Of a stretch of 34,613 bases of DNA, positions 21,755-30,095 are shown in pieces (position 1 is the first letter of the stretch; the number at the start of each line of letters is the position of its first letter). The stretch is from Bacteroidales bacterium (GTDB lineage Bacteria; Bacteroidota; Bacteroidia; Bacteroidales; Paludibacteraceae). The notes beneath the pieces are model-generated. The model made no database searches, was not told the DNA's origin, and saw only the letters and a list, made by a program, of their open reading frames with translations. The stretch lies in assembly GCA_012519885.1 (NCBI GenBank), contig JAAYPI010000117.1, forward strand, positions 1 to 34,613, read 5' to 3'. The translations under genes and the position numbers were made by a program.

Positions 21755-22542
21755 AATGTGATGGTTTGTTGTTGTCTAATTTTATTTATATACATTAATT
21801 TCTTTTTAAACCAATTATATTTGGCAGCAGGGTTGGTAAGCACTGTGCCTAAACAGTATTTACTAATACGTTGCGGTTTAATACGTAAATCCATTAATAT
21901 TGATTTCATCATAGAATAACTCGAACTGTCTTGTTTCAACTCTATAATCATTATATCAGGAAAACCGTATATTATACCTGTTTGCCTGTTCTCAAAGTTT
22001 AGATTTACATCAATAGTTAAACGTTCCGTTTTTTCTTTATTAACAAGTGTAATTCTATCAAACATAGTACGCACCTGGGGGAGTAAATCTGGACCTTGAT
22101 AATCTGTTTGTTTTTGTAAAAATTCGACAGAATCAGTATTAAAAGATGATGTGTCAAAGTTAGTAATAGGTAACTGTATTCGTTTTTTATTTACACGTCC
22201 TTTATTGCTTTTGTGCTTGATTTCAAAAAAACAATCACCTGTATCTAAATAGCTACGCATACGTACCTTTTTACGACACAACACACGATTATGATGCCTA
22301 TGATACATTTCCAAATCATCCGTATCAAAATAAATAGTATCGTAACTACTTATTGGAACACCCCCAACTACCTGAACACGATAATCATCAGTCGCCCTCC
22401 CTAAAATTTCAGTTAACAAATCAATACTAGCTACATATTTTGTATCTACTCGATTCATTAATTTTACGGATTTCATTTCTGAAAGCGATATCGTATCCAT
22501 CGCTCTCAACACAGCTAACTTTGATAATTCCTCTCTGTTCAT
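21751..22542 (-). CDS. VTC-domain protein, putative polyphosphate or related polymer synthase
   Basis: The 263-residue cytoplasmic protein has the VTC/triphosphate-tunnel fold. In yeast Vtc4 this domain makes polyphosphate from ATP inside a basic tunnel. Matching basic and acidic strand motifs are visible: MNRVDTKYV (R31, K35), RKKVRMRSYL (R90-R96), FFEIKHKSNKGRVNKKRI (E107, K109, K111), LTIDVNLNF, IIELKQD (metal-binding glutamate) and RISKYCLG near the end. So the tunnel looks intact. No membrane segment is present; membrane contact probably comes from the DUF4956 protein encoded next. The actual polymer in bacteria is not established. It lies 11 bases after the small secreted-protein gene. 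Confidence 0.85.
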   Translation of the reverse strand: MNREELSKLAVLRAMDTISLSEMKSVKLMNRVDTKYVASIDLLTEILGRATDDYRVQVVGGVPISSYDTIYFDTDDLEMYHRHHNRVLCRKKVRMRSYLDTGDCFFEIKHKSNKGRVNKKRIQLPITNFDTSSFNTDSVEFLQKQTDYQGPDLLPQVRTMFDRITLVNKEKTERLTIDVNLNFENRQTGIIYGFPDIMIIELKQDSSSYSMMKSILMDLRIKPQRISKYCLGTVLTNPAAKYNWFKKKLMYINKIRQQQTITL

Positions 22543-22553
22543 ATAGATAGAAA

Positions 22554-22976
22554 TTAGTCTGTAAATATATATTCAAATACTTTAATCGAAAATAACTTTC
22601 CGTTTGGCAAATAATTGTATTGTTTTTTCTTTGTGCCATCGTTATTGTATTCGTATTTACGTATTCTTGTAGGTTTGTTACGATAATCATAAACAATCTC
22701 CCGTTCTACTTTACCAGTAGCATTATCGTATTGATAGGTTATACGTTCCTTTTGTCCATAATTAGCATACTCAATCTCCTCTACTTTTCTCCCTTGATCA
22801 TCATATATTGTTAAATGATCCAACCAACTGGTTTTACCTTTGGCATCTGTATTCCACTCTTTTACAGTTAAATGTTTTCGCTTTTCGCGTTTGGCTAGTG
22901 TTTCTGGTGTTACTAAAGCATATATATATGCTCCAGACATAAGGGTGATAAGAAAAATTAATAGAATTCTTTTCAT
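22554..22976 (-). CDS. Small secreted protein with YD/toxin-repeat-like strands
   Basis: About 140 residues from ATG 22976, chosen because it begins a clean signal peptide (MKRILLIFLITLMSGAYIYA); the open frame reaches 23000 with eight extra residues. The mature part shows short beta-turn units such as IYDDQGRKVEEIEYANYGQ, ITYQYDNATGK and KYEYNNDGTKK, resembling MORN/YD-type repeats found in many Bacteroidota secreted proteins. No enzyme motif is seen. Being first in the operon with VTC and DUF4956 genes, it may act in the periplasm with that system. No lipobox cysteine is present. Confidence 0.65.
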   Translation of the reverse strand: MKRILLIFLITLMSGAYIYALVTPETLAKREKRKHLTVKEWNTDAKGKTSWLDHLTIYDDQGRKVEEIEYANYGQKERITYQYDNATGKVEREIVYDYRNKPTRIRKYEYNNDGTKKKQYNYLPNGKLFSIKVFEYIFTD

Positions 22977-23057
22977 AATACATGTATAAGGTTGTAACAA
23001 ACAAATATATTAACTAAAATGGCTAACAAATATAGCTACATTTCTGTTAAGAGAACG

Positions 23058-23088
23058 CAAAGATATAATTAAACATAGAAACTTCAAA
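23058..23088 (-). promoter_or_regulatory. Promoter of the VTC/DUF4956/DUF2490 operon
   Basis: On the minus strand TTTG (23085-23088) is followed after 19 bases by TATCTTTG (23058-23065): both the -33 and -7 elements of the Bacteroidota promoter at the standard spacing. Transcription would start near 23050, leaving about a 75-base leader. The -33 element lies within a few bases of the upstream flippase stop codon. Confidence 0.75.
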
Positions 23089-23093
23089 TTATT

Positions 23094-24590
23094 TTACTTT
23101 TTTTTTGCATACCAATTGCCAAGAATGGGTATAGATGTTAACGGCATATCTCTTTTGATGGCAAATGCTACAAAAATTGCCAATAAGACAGTTTTCAGCA
23201 AATAGTCCAACCAACTATATTCCGTATTAATAAATAATGAAATGACATATAAGCAAATAGCTAATACAGAGTAGATGGCTATTGATTTTAAATCATACTT
23301 TATAGGCATATATTTTTGTCCAAAATAGTATGATACCATCATAATAACAAAATAGCACAAGAAAGCAGCCCATGCCGATCCTGTATAGCTAAAAAGAGGT
23401 ACTAAAACGATATTCCCTACTACAATGATTACTGTTCCTAAAAAAGAGAACCATGCTCCGTAAATGGTTTTATCCGTAAGTTTATACCACAAAGAAAGGT
23501 TGAAAAATATTCCCTGAAAAATGAAGGAGAACAAAACAATAGGAACAACGTTTAACCCTTCCCAATAATTTTGTTGAATGATGTATTTAAAAATGTCAAT
23601 ATATAAAACCATTCCAAGGAAAATTAGCAAGGAAAAAATGATGAAAAACTTCATGGCTAAAGCATATGTTGTCAAACTATTCTTATCTTTCTGTTGAGCA
23701 AAAATAAATGGTTCATACGCAAGCCGAAAAGCCTGAGTAAACATAAGCATCACCAAGGCTATCTTAGATGTTGCTCCATAAATTCCAAGTTCAGCAGCTC
23801 CTTCTACTCCTGTCCTCAGAAATGGAAAAAGAATTTTGTCCAATGTTTGATTCATAATGCCTGCGATACCTAAAAGCAACAATGGAATTGAATAGCGTAA
23901 GATTTTTTTCAGCAATTGCATGTCAAAATCAAATTTTACCGCAAAAACATATGGTAATAAAACTAACGTTTGAATAATTGTAGACAATAAATTTGCAACA
24001 AATACATAACCAACACCATAATGGGGATTATAAAACCAGCTTACTGTCCACGGGGCTTCTTTCAGTAACCAAGGACATACAATCAGAAAAAAAAGATTGA
24101 AGAAAATATTCAATACAATATACAAAAACTTGAGTGCTGCAAATTTTATTGGACGGTTGATGTATCGTAAATAAGCAAACGGTATTGCGGAAAAGGCATC
24201 TAATGCAACAACGATTCCGAGCAACATCCAAACATATTCAGGATGTGTCGGATAGCCAAGAAAATTAGCTATTTGCTGCGAAAAGAATACACAAAATAAT
24301 GCAAATAATAATGATGTACTCCCAACTGAAACTAACGTAGTACTGTACACTTGATCGGCATTTTCTTTGTTTTTGTTGGCAAAACGAAAATATCCAGTTT
24401 CCATACCGTATGTCAAAACAACTAACAACAAAGCTGTCCAGGAATACAAGTTTGTTACTACACCATAATCGGCAGAACTTTCCAGAACATAGGTATAAAG
24501 AGGAACAAGTAACCAATTAAGGAATTTTCCTAAAATGCTACTTACTCCATATATTGCTGTTTCCTTTGCAAGGCTTTTTATATTTGCCAT
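23094..24590 (-). CDS. Wzx-like polysaccharide/oligosaccharide flippase
   Basis: A 498-residue polytopic protein of the MOP exporter superfamily with about 12-14 hydrophobic segments. The opening SLAKETAIYGVSSILGKFLNWLL and the first loop are typical of PF01943/PF13440 polysaccharide biosynthesis proteins that flip lipid-linked repeat units across the inner membrane. The specific glycan is unknown. It is encoded 28 bases after ruvB and likely co-transcribed, an arrangement not explained by function. No glycosyltransferase cluster is adjacent, so it may serve a cell-wide O-antigen, capsule or protein-glycosylation route with the rml genes further along. Confidence 0.85.
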   Translation of the reverse strand: MANIKSLAKETAIYGVSSILGKFLNWLLVPLYTYVLESSADYGVVTNLYSWTALLLVVLTYGMETGYFRFANKNKENADQVYSTTLVSVGSTSLLFALFCVFFSQQIANFLGYPTHPEYVWMLLGIVVALDAFSAIPFAYLRYINRPIKFAALKFLYIVLNIFFNLFFLIVCPWLLKEAPWTVSWFYNPHYGVGYVFVANLLSTIIQTLVLLPYVFAVKFDFDMQLLKKILRYSIPLLLLGIAGIMNQTLDKILFPFLRTGVEGAAELGIYGATSKIALVMLMFTQAFRLAYEPFIFAQQKDKNSLTTYALAMKFFIIFSLLIFLGMVLYIDIFKYIIQQNYWEGLNVVPIVLFSFIFQGIFFNLSLWYKLTDKTIYGAWFSFLGTVIIVVGNIVLVPLFSYTGSAWAAFLCYFVIMMVSYYFGQKYMPIKYDLKSIAIYSVLAICLYVISLFINTEYSWLDYLLKTVLLAIFVAFAIKRDMPLTSIPILGNWYAKKK

Positions 24591-24618
24591 GAATACGATT
24601 ATTCTGATGAATAAAAAC

Positions 24619-25641
24619 CTAAAATAAAGAACCTATATCTGCTTTTCTAATACGACCTAGATGCTCATAGGCCAATTGCGTTACCTCTCTACCACGAGGT
24701 GTGCGTTTCAAAAAACCTTCCTTTATTAGAAACGGCTCGTACACCTCCTCTAGAGTTCCAGCATCTTCGCCCAAAGCTGTCGAAATGGTAGTCAATCCGA
24801 CAGGTCCTCCATTAAATTTATCAATAATAGTAGTCAAAATTTTGTTATCAATCTCATCTAAACCATACTTATCAATATTTAATGCTTCGAGGGCATAACA
24901 AGCAATTTCTCTGTCCATTTTTCCATTCCCTTTTACTTGAGCAAAATCTCTTACTCTACGCAATAAGGCATTAGCAATACGTGGGGTACCTCTACTTCTG
25001 CTAGCTATCTCTACAGCTGCATCTTGAGTGCATGGGGTGTGTAATATAGCTGCCGAACGCTTTATGATATTGATAAGCACATCATTGTCGTAATATTCTA
25101 AATGACAATTGATGCCAAATCGGGCTCTTAACGGACTAGTAAGCAGTCCACTACGAGTAGTTGCTCCTACAAGTGTAAATTTGTTTAAATCTAGTTGTAT
25201 AGAGCGAGCACTTGGACCTTTATCTATCATTATATCAATACGATAATCCTCCATTGCTGAATATAAATATTCTTCTACAATCGGACTCAAACGATGTATT
25301 TCATCTATAAACAACACATCATTCGTTTCCAAACTGGTTAGCAAACCTGCTAAATCACCAGGTTTATCCAATACAGGTCCTGAAGTTATTTTAAACCCAA
25401 CTTGCAACTCATTGGCAATTATAGTTGATAAAGTCGTTTTACCTAATCCAGGAGGTCCATGCAATAATACGTGGTCTAACGATTCTCCACGCATACGAGC
25501 TGCTTGAACAAAAATTTTTAGGTTGTCCACAATGCTTTTTTGTCCACTAAAATCATTAAAACTTAATGGACGTAAGGCAATATCAACATCTTGTTCTTTA
25601 TCGGTTAAAGCTCCTTTTCTTATATCGAAATTATCTTCCAT
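24619..25641 (-). CDS. ruvB: Holliday junction branch-migration helicase RuvB
   Basis: RuvB is the hexameric AAA+ motor that with RuvA drives branch migration in recombination. The 340-residue sequence has the family start [15 protein letters not shown], Walker [10 protein letters not shown], Walker [11 protein letters not shown], sensor 1 [20 protein letters not shown] with the arginine finger region, and the C-terminal winged-helix part ending [13 protein letters not shown]. Length is standard. ruvA is not next to it, as is common in this phylum. gldA ends 25 bases upstream. Confidence 0.97.
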   Translation of the reverse strand: MEDNFDIRKGALTDKEQDVDIALRPLSFNDFSGQKSIVDNLKIFVQAARMRGESLDHVLLHGPPGLGKTTLSTIIANELQVGFKITSGPVLDKPGDLAGLLTSLETNDVLFIDEIHRLSPIVEEYLYSAMEDYRIDIMIDKGPSARSIQLDLNKFTLVGATTRSGLLTSPLRARFGINCHLEYYDNDVLINIIKRSAAILHTPCTQDAAVEIASRSRGTPRIANALLRRVRDFAQVKGNGKMDREIACYALEALNIDKYGLDEIDNKILTTIIDKFNGGPVGLTTISTALGEDAGTLEEVYEPFLIKEGFLKRTPRGREVTQLAYEHLGRIRKADIGSLF

Positions 25642-25666
25642 CTATGTTTATTTTAGTCTATATCAA

Positions 25667-26560
25667 CTAATTTCGCGTTAATTTTCTAAACAGTTCTTCC
25701 AAATTTTGCTCCTGTAAGTGCAAGGTTACCAAGCCCACCCCTTGTTCTACGGCAAATTGATACAACAAATACCGTATATCTTCATTACATTCAACCACAT
25801 ACGACCGTGCATTAATTGCGTGTATAGCAGTTATCTTATCTATCATGAATAAATGGTCTTTGGATATTGGATTTGCAAATTCCACAACGATGGTCATAGT
25901 ATCATGAATCTTATCTTTTTTGCTATCGGCAACAATTGATCCTTCTCGTATAATAACATATCTATCACACACAGCCTGCACTTCTTGCATAATATGCGTG
26001 CTAAGTATTACTGTTTTATCTTTGCCTACCTCTTTAATAAGTTCACGTATTTCAACTAATTGATTAGGATCAAGACCAGTAGTAGGCTCATCCAAAATAA
26101 GCACTTTGGGATTATGAATCATGGCTTGAGCTAAACCCACTCGTTGACGATACCCTTTTGATAATTGTCCAATTTTTTTTGTATATTCTCGAGTTAACCC
26201 TGTCTTTTCTATTATATCCTCTACTCTCTGTTTACTTTCTTTACCTAATTTATAAAGCTGTGCAATAAACAATAAGTATTCGGCAACATACATATCCAAA
26301 TACAATGGATTATGCTCTGGCAAATATCCAATTATTTTTTGTGCATGTAAAGTATCATTCAACACATCAATTCCATCAACAAATATACTACCACTATCTG
26401 GCTGTACAAAGCCAGTAATAATCTTCATCGCAGTTGACTTCCCTGCTCCATTCGGACCTAGAAAACCAATAATTTCACCACTTTCTACATGAAATGAAAT
26501 ATTTTTCAATACATGCTGGGTACCATAAAACTTAGATAAACTATCAATATACAGACTCAT
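25667..26560 (-). CDS. gldA: Gliding-motility-type ABC transporter ATPase (GldA-like)
   Basis: A 297-residue ABC ATPase: Walker A GPNGAGKSTAMK, Q-loop GYLPEHNPLY, signature LSKGYRQRVGLAQA, Walker B VLILDEPTTGLDP, H-loop STHIMQEV, then a C-terminal regulatory domain. The opening MSLYIDSLSKFYGTQHVLK and length match GldA, annotated as a gliding-motility ATPase. The partners GldF and GldG are not adjacent, so the role in gliding is unproven and it may belong to another exporter. I chose the ATG at 26560; the frame continues ten codons upstream without family similarity. A -7-like box (TAATTTTG, minus strand, 26588-26595) lies upstream. Confidence 0.8.
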   Translation of the reverse strand: MSLYIDSLSKFYGTQHVLKNISFHVESGEIIGFLGPNGAGKSTAMKIITGFVQPDSGSIFVDGIDVLNDTLHAQKIIGYLPEHNPLYLDMYVAEYLLFIAQLYKLGKESKQRVEDIIEKTGLTREYTKKIGQLSKGYRQRVGLAQAMIHNPKVLILDEPTTGLDPNQLVEIRELIKEVGKDKTVILSTHIMQEVQAVCDRYVIIREGSIVADSKKDKIHDTMTIVVEFANPISKDHLFMIDKITAIHAINARSYVVECNEDIRYLLYQFAVEQGVGLVTLHLQEQNLEELFRKLTRN

Positions 26561-26587
26561 GCAGAATAAGGTTCTATAAATTTTGAG

Positions 26588-26595
26588 CAAAATTA
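26588..26595 (-). promoter_or_regulatory. Candidate -7 promoter box for gldA-ruvB-flippase
   Basis: Read on the minus strand this is TAATTTTG, an exact TAnnTTTG match, 27 bases before the gldA ATG. No well-spaced -33 element was found. Confidence 0.35.
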
Positions 26596-26683
26596 AACAT
26601 AAAAAGGGAGTTTATATCATATTTTACTACAAATTTATTTTTTTTATCATTTCAAAATAGACAACAGCTGTAGCTCTTTGACA

Positions 26684-26713
26684 TTGGGATGTAAAAAAAT
26701 ATCTATATCTTTG
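26684..26713 (+). promoter_or_regulatory. Promoter of thiL
   Basis: TTG (26684-26686) followed by 19 bases and TATCTTTG (26706-26713) matches the Bacteroidota -33/-7 pair. The start site would be near 26720, about a dozen bases before the ATG, giving a very short leader. Confidence 0.65.
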
Positions 26714-26732
26714 CAATTCAAGAAAAAAATGT

Positions 26733-27776
26733 ATGGAAACACGAACAACTATTTCAGAATTAGGAGAATTTGGCTTAATTGAGCGATTAGCAAGTACCAT
26801 TTCACTACAACATCCAACCTCTATTAAAGGTATAGGAGATGATGCAGCAGTAATAGAAAATAATGAGGGTAATTCTCAAACACTTATTTCAACCGATTTA
26901 TTATTAGAAGGTATTCATTTTGATTTAACCTATTTTCCTTTAAAACATTTGGGATACAAGGCGGCTATTGTTAACTTTTCGGATATATATGCCATGAATG
27001 GCACTCCTCAACAAATTACTGTTTCTATTGGTGTATCTAACCGTTTCTGTATTGAAGATATTGAAGAATTATATGAGGGGATTAAACTGGCTTGCTCTAC
27101 GTATAAGGTAGACATTATTGGAGGGGACACTTCAGCCTCTCTTACTGGACTCACTATTAGTATTACCTGCATTGGTATAGTCAATACAAAAACTATTGCG
27201 TATCGTAATACAGCAAAAGAGGGTGATTTAATTTGTGTGTCAGGCAATTTGGGTGCAGCCTACATGGGATTGCAATTATTAGAACGTGAAAAAACACTTT
27301 TCCGTCAAACGAATAATGCACAGCCTGATTTTACTGGAAAAGAATATATTTTACAACGACAATTAAAACCCGAAGCCCGTAAAGATATCATCGAATTACT
27401 TGCAAAAGAATCCATTATTCCGACTTCAATGATTGACATATCTGATGGCTTATCGTCTGAAACATTGCATATATGTACCCAAAGTAAAGTTGGATGTCGC
27501 ATATACGAAGACAAAATTCCAATTGATTACCAAACGGCATCAATGGCTAATGAATTCAATATGAATTTGGTAACAGCTGCTTTAAATGGCGGAGAAGATT
27601 ACGAATTATTGTTTACTGTTCCATTATCCATGCACGAAAAAATAGCAACTTTAGAAGGAATTAGCATTATTGGACATACTACAAAAGAATCGTTAGGCTG
27701 TAATTTAATTACACGAGACGGACAAGAATTTCAATTAAAAGCTCAAGGTTGGAATGCTTTACATAAAAATGACTAA
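26733..27776 (+). CDS. thiL: Thiamine-monophosphate kinase
   Basis: ThiL makes the cofactor thiamine diphosphate by ATP-dependent phosphorylation of thiamine monophosphate. The 347-residue protein has the N-terminal ELGEFGLIERL, the metal-binding GIGDDAAVI and STDLLLEGIHFDL, the IVGGDTSAS-like IIGGDTSAS, MIDISDGLSSE and the C-terminal LNGGEDYELLFTV, all diagnostic of the AIR-synthase-like ThiL family. No other thi gene is adjacent and no TPP riboswitch can fit in its short leader. Confidence 0.95.
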   Translation: METRTTISELGEFGLIERLASTISLQHPTSIKGIGDDAAVIENNEGNSQTLISTDLLLEGIHFDLTYFPLKHLGYKAAIVNFSDIYAMNGTPQQITVSIGVSNRFCIEDIEELYEGIKLACSTYKVDIIGGDTSASLTGLTISITCIGIVNTKTIAYRNTAKEGDLICVSGNLGAAYMGLQLLEREKTLFRQTNNAQPDFTGKEYILQRQLKPEARKDIIELLAKESIIPTSMIDISDGLSSETLHICTQSKVGCRIYEDKIPIDYQTASMANEFNMNLVTAALNGGEDYELLFTVPLSMHEKIATLEGISIIGHTTKESLGCNLITRDGQEFQLKAQGWNALHKND

Positions 27777-27784
27777 GTATCTCT

Positions 27785-27814
27785 TTTGTAAATAAAAAAA
27801 AATACATACCTTTG
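27785..27814 (+). promoter_or_regulatory. Promoter of the rplY-pth operon
   Basis: TTTG (27785-27788), an 18-base spacer and TACCTTTG (27807-27814) form a good Bacteroidota promoter just after thiL. It gives a leader of about 90 bases before rplY. Confidence 0.7.
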
Positions 27815-27820
27815 CACCGC

Positions 27821-27910
27821 TTTTCGAAAGAAAGTGTGATGGGAATCAAGTCACTAATCACTTAATATTATAACTGGACTTGAATTTGAGTAACACAACA
27901 AAAAATTAAC
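27821..27910 (+). promoter_or_regulatory. Structured leader of rplY
   Basis: The untranslated leader contains TCAAGTC (27846-27852), complementary to GACTTGA (27877-27883), and further short complementary words (GTGAT and ATCAC). It could be an autoregulatory ribosomal-protein leader; no known class is recognised. Confidence 0.3.
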
Positions 27911-28486
27911 ATGAAAACATTTGAATTATCTGGAGTAACAAGAACAGACTTAGGTAAAAAACCAAGTAAAGCAGTACGTAACGACAACGCAATACCTTGT
28001 GTAATGTACGGAACTGGTAGCAACACTCACTTTACAGTAACCGAAAGCGATGTTCGTAAATTAATTTACACACCCGAAATTTTTGAAGTACACTTAACTG
28101 TAGATGGGAAAAAAAGTGTAGCTGTAATGAAAGACTTACAATTTCACCCTGTTACAGACAAAGTTTTACACATCGACTTTTTAGAAGTTGACAAAAAAAA
28201 ACCAATTGTATTATCTGTGCCTGTAAAAGTTGAAGGCTTGGCAGAAGGTGTAAAAGCAGGGGGTAAACTATCATTGGAATTACGCAAGCTAAAAGTAAAA
28301 GCTCTTTGCAAAGACATTCCAGAAAATTTGGTTGTAAATGTTGAAAAATTAGGTTTAGGAAAAACATTAAAAGCTGGACAGTTGAGCTATCCAAACCTCG
28401 AAATTTTGAACAACAAAGATAACGTAATAGTAGCTGTAAAATTAACAAGAGCTGCAAGAGGATTAGCTGCAAAAGGCGAAAAATAA
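27911..28486 (+). CDS. rplY: Ribosomal protein bL25 (Ctc/TL5 type)
   Basis: A 191-residue two-domain bL25, the 5S rRNA-binding protein of the large subunit. The N-terminal L25 domain (about 1-92) begins FELSGVTRTDLGKKPSKAVR and includes IPCVMYG; the C-terminal TL5 beta domain (about 98-185) contains LSVPVKVEGLAEGVKAGG and the typical PENLVVNVEKLGLG. The long form is usual in Bacteroidota. A short lysine-rich tail follows. It leads an operon with pth, an S4 protein and a DUF4924 gene, and the gap to pth is only six bases. Confidence 0.95.
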   Translation: MKTFELSGVTRTDLGKKPSKAVRNDNAIPCVMYGTGSNTHFTVTESDVRKLIYTPEIFEVHLTVDGKKSVAVMKDLQFHPVTDKVLHIDFLEVDKKKPIVLSVPVKVEGLAEGVKAGGKLSLELRKLKVKALCKDIPENLVVNVEKLGLGKTLKAGQLSYPNLEILNNKDNVIVAVKLTRAARGLAAKGEK

Positions 28487-28492
28487 TAACAT

Positions 28493-29056
28493 ATGAAATA
28501 CTTGATTGTAGGATTGGGTAACATTGGTAGCGAATACCAAGATACTCGCCACAACATAGGATTTACACTATTGGATGCCTTTGCTAAGGCATCCAATGTT
28601 TTTTTTACCGAAAAACGGTACGGGGCTGTGTGTGAATGTAAAATCAAAAACAAAACAATGATTTTACTTAAACCCTCTACTTTTATGAATTTAAGTGGAA
28701 ATGCAGTTCGTTATTGGATGAAAGAAGAAAAAATTCCGATAGAAAATGTACTTATCTTAGTAGATGATTTAGCTTTACCTTTTGGGGTATTGCGACTAAA
28801 ATCGAAAGGAAGCGATGCTGGTCATAACGGATTAAAGAATATTCAAGAAATTTTAGGTACCGATCAATACCCTCGTTTACGATTTGGAATTGGCAACAAC
28901 TACCCCAAAGGTCAACAAATCAACTATGTGCTTGGCAAATGGACGTTAGAAGAAAACACTGCTCTCCCCTCTCGCATACAAATAGCAATTGACATAATAC
29001 AAAGTTTTGTATTGGCAGGTATTCAACATACCATGAATCTGTACAACAACAAATAG
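28493..29056 (+). CDS. pth: Peptidyl-tRNA hydrolase
   Basis: Pth releases tRNA from stalled peptidyl-tRNA by ester hydrolysis. The 187-residue protein has the N-terminal [10 protein letters not shown] with Asn10, the catalytic His20 in [19 protein letters not shown], the DDLALPFG metal-like loop with its conserved aspartate, and [12 protein letters not shown]. All catalytic residues expected of the family are present and length is normal. Codons 27-38 ([12 protein letters not shown]) overlap a perfect terminator-like hairpin with a T8 run, listed separately. The next gene follows after 38 bases. Confidence 0.96.
   Translation: MKYLIVGLGNIGSEYQDTRHNIGFTLLDAFAKASNVFFTEKRYGAVCECKIKNKTMILLKPSTFMNLSGNAVRYWMKEEKIPIENVLILVDDLALPFGVLRLKSKGSDAGHNGLKNIQEILGTDQYPRLRFGIGNNYPKGQQINYVLGKWTLEENTALPSRIQIAIDIIQSFVLAGIQHTMNLYNNK
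28570..28606 (+). terminator. Terminator-shaped hairpin inside the pth coding sequence
   Basis: ATTGGATGCCTT (28570-28581) and AAGGCATCCAAT (28586-28597) form a perfect 12-bp stem with a TGCT loop, followed by G and eight T (28599-28606). This has every feature of an intrinsic terminator, about 84 bases after the rplY stop, yet lies in frame within pth. It may end most rplY transcripts or act as an attenuator relieved by ribosomes translating pth. Confidence 0.6.
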
Positions 29057-29094
29057 TTTCTTTTAGCAAAGTTACTTATAATAAGTAGGATGAT

Positions 29095-29490
29095 ATGATA
29101 AAAGAAGAAGTAAGAATTGACAAATGGTTATGGGCTGTACGTTTATTCAAAACCCGTACACTTGCTGCTGAAGCCTGTAAAAAAGGAAAAATTACCATTG
29201 ATACTGTATCTGTCAAACCATCACGTACTATCCGTGTAAACGATGTAATACAAATAAAAAAGCCCCCTATCACGTATGCTTTTAAGGTATTAGCGGTAAC
29301 AGAAAACAGAATGGGTGCAAAGTTAGTGCCCTCCTTTATGGAAAATGTGACATCCGAAGAACAATATGCTATTTTAGAATTATCAAAGATTTCAGGCTTT
29401 ATCGATAGAGACAAAGGCACTGGACGACCAACAAAAAAAGACAGACGTTCGTTAGAATCTTTCTTAGATACCGATTGGACAGAAGAGTAA
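29095..29490 (+). CDS. S4-domain RNA-binding protein (Hsp15-like)
   Basis: The 131-residue protein has an S4 RNA-binding domain at about 6-66: VRIDKWLWAVRLFKTRTLA, KGKITIDT and VNDVIQIKK, as in Hsp15 (HslR), which rescues free 50S subunits carrying a nascent chain. The C-terminal part is basic and includes RDKGTGRPTKKDRRSLE, also family-like. It fits the translation-quality theme of its neighbours pth and rplY. The call to HslR by name is avoided because the orthology is not sure. The downstream DUF4924 gene starts 14 bases after its stop. Confidence 0.85.
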   Translation: MIKEEVRIDKWLWAVRLFKTRTLAAEACKKGKITIDTVSVKPSRTIRVNDVIQIKKPPITYAFKVLAVTENRMGAKLVPSFMENVTSEEQYAILELSKISGFIDRDKGTGRPTKKDRRSLESFLDTDWTEE

Positions 29491-29504
29491 AAAAAAGAAA
29501 ACGT

Positions 29505-30035
29505 ATGATTATTGCCCGTCAAAAAAGAAAAGAAAATATTGCTGAATACATTTTGTATATGTGGCATATTGAAGATATTATCAGAGCATACAAGTTAGAT
29601 ATTGAAGCAATACACACACATATCATAATGCATTTTAGCCTTGATGAAGCCACAAGAAAAGAAATGAAAGAATGGTACGAAAGTCTAATAGAAATGATGA
29701 ATAAGGAACAAGTGATGCATACAGGACACTTGCAAATCAACCAGAGTTCCGTTCGTTTGCTTTGTGATTTTCATGTAGAATTGCTCGAAAATGAAGACGA
29801 AAAACAGTATCATTCATTATATCATCAAACGCTACCATTAATCGAAGAATTCAGACATAAAAATGCACTAAGCGATGTCCCTTCAATCGAAGTCTGCTTG
29901 CAATTTATGTATGGCATTTGGTTGCTCAAGATTCAGAAAAAAGAGATTTCTACCGAAACCAACCAAGCAGTAGTACAAATTGGTAAACTTTTAGCATTTT
30001 TGTCTAAGAAATTTAAAAACAATGAGGAGAATTAA
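29505..30035 (+). CDS. DUF4924 family protein
   Basis: A 176-residue, mostly helical cytoplasmic protein of unknown function. From the ATG at 29505 it begins MIIARQKRKENIAEYILYMW, the family opening; an in-frame ATG at 29475 would overlap the S4 gene and add ten basic residues not expected in the family, so I reject it. No catalytic motif, signal peptide or membrane segment is visible. It is the last gene of the rplY operon and may take part in translation or RNA metabolism by association only. Confidence 0.8.
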   Translation: MIIARQKRKENIAEYILYMWHIEDIIRAYKLDIEAIHTHIIMHFSLDEATRKEMKEWYESLIEMMNKEQVMHTGHLQINQSSVRLLCDFHVELLENEDEKQYHSLYHQTLPLIEEFRHKNALSDVPSIEVCLQFMYGIWLLKIQKKEISTETNQAVVQIGKLLAFLSKKFKNNEEN

Positions 30036-30046
30036 CAAAATACTTG

Positions 30047-30054
30047 TAACTTTG
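30047..30054 (+). promoter_or_regulatory. Candidate -7 box of the rml operon
   Basis: TAACTTTG is an exact TAnnTTTG match 41 bases before rmlA. The -33 element is not evident. Confidence 0.5.
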
Positions 30055-30095
30055 GTGCGGTAAATCTATTTACACTAATAAATAAAAAAATCCAT

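Noticed and set aside
28152-28653. Minus-strand frames antisense to rplY and pth
   Set aside because: Leucine-rich low-complexity shadows of the coding strand.
29073-29087. 15-base AT palindrome TACTTATAATAAGTA before the S4 gene
   Set aside because: Short and AT-only at its centre; easily expected by chance in such AT-rich DNA.
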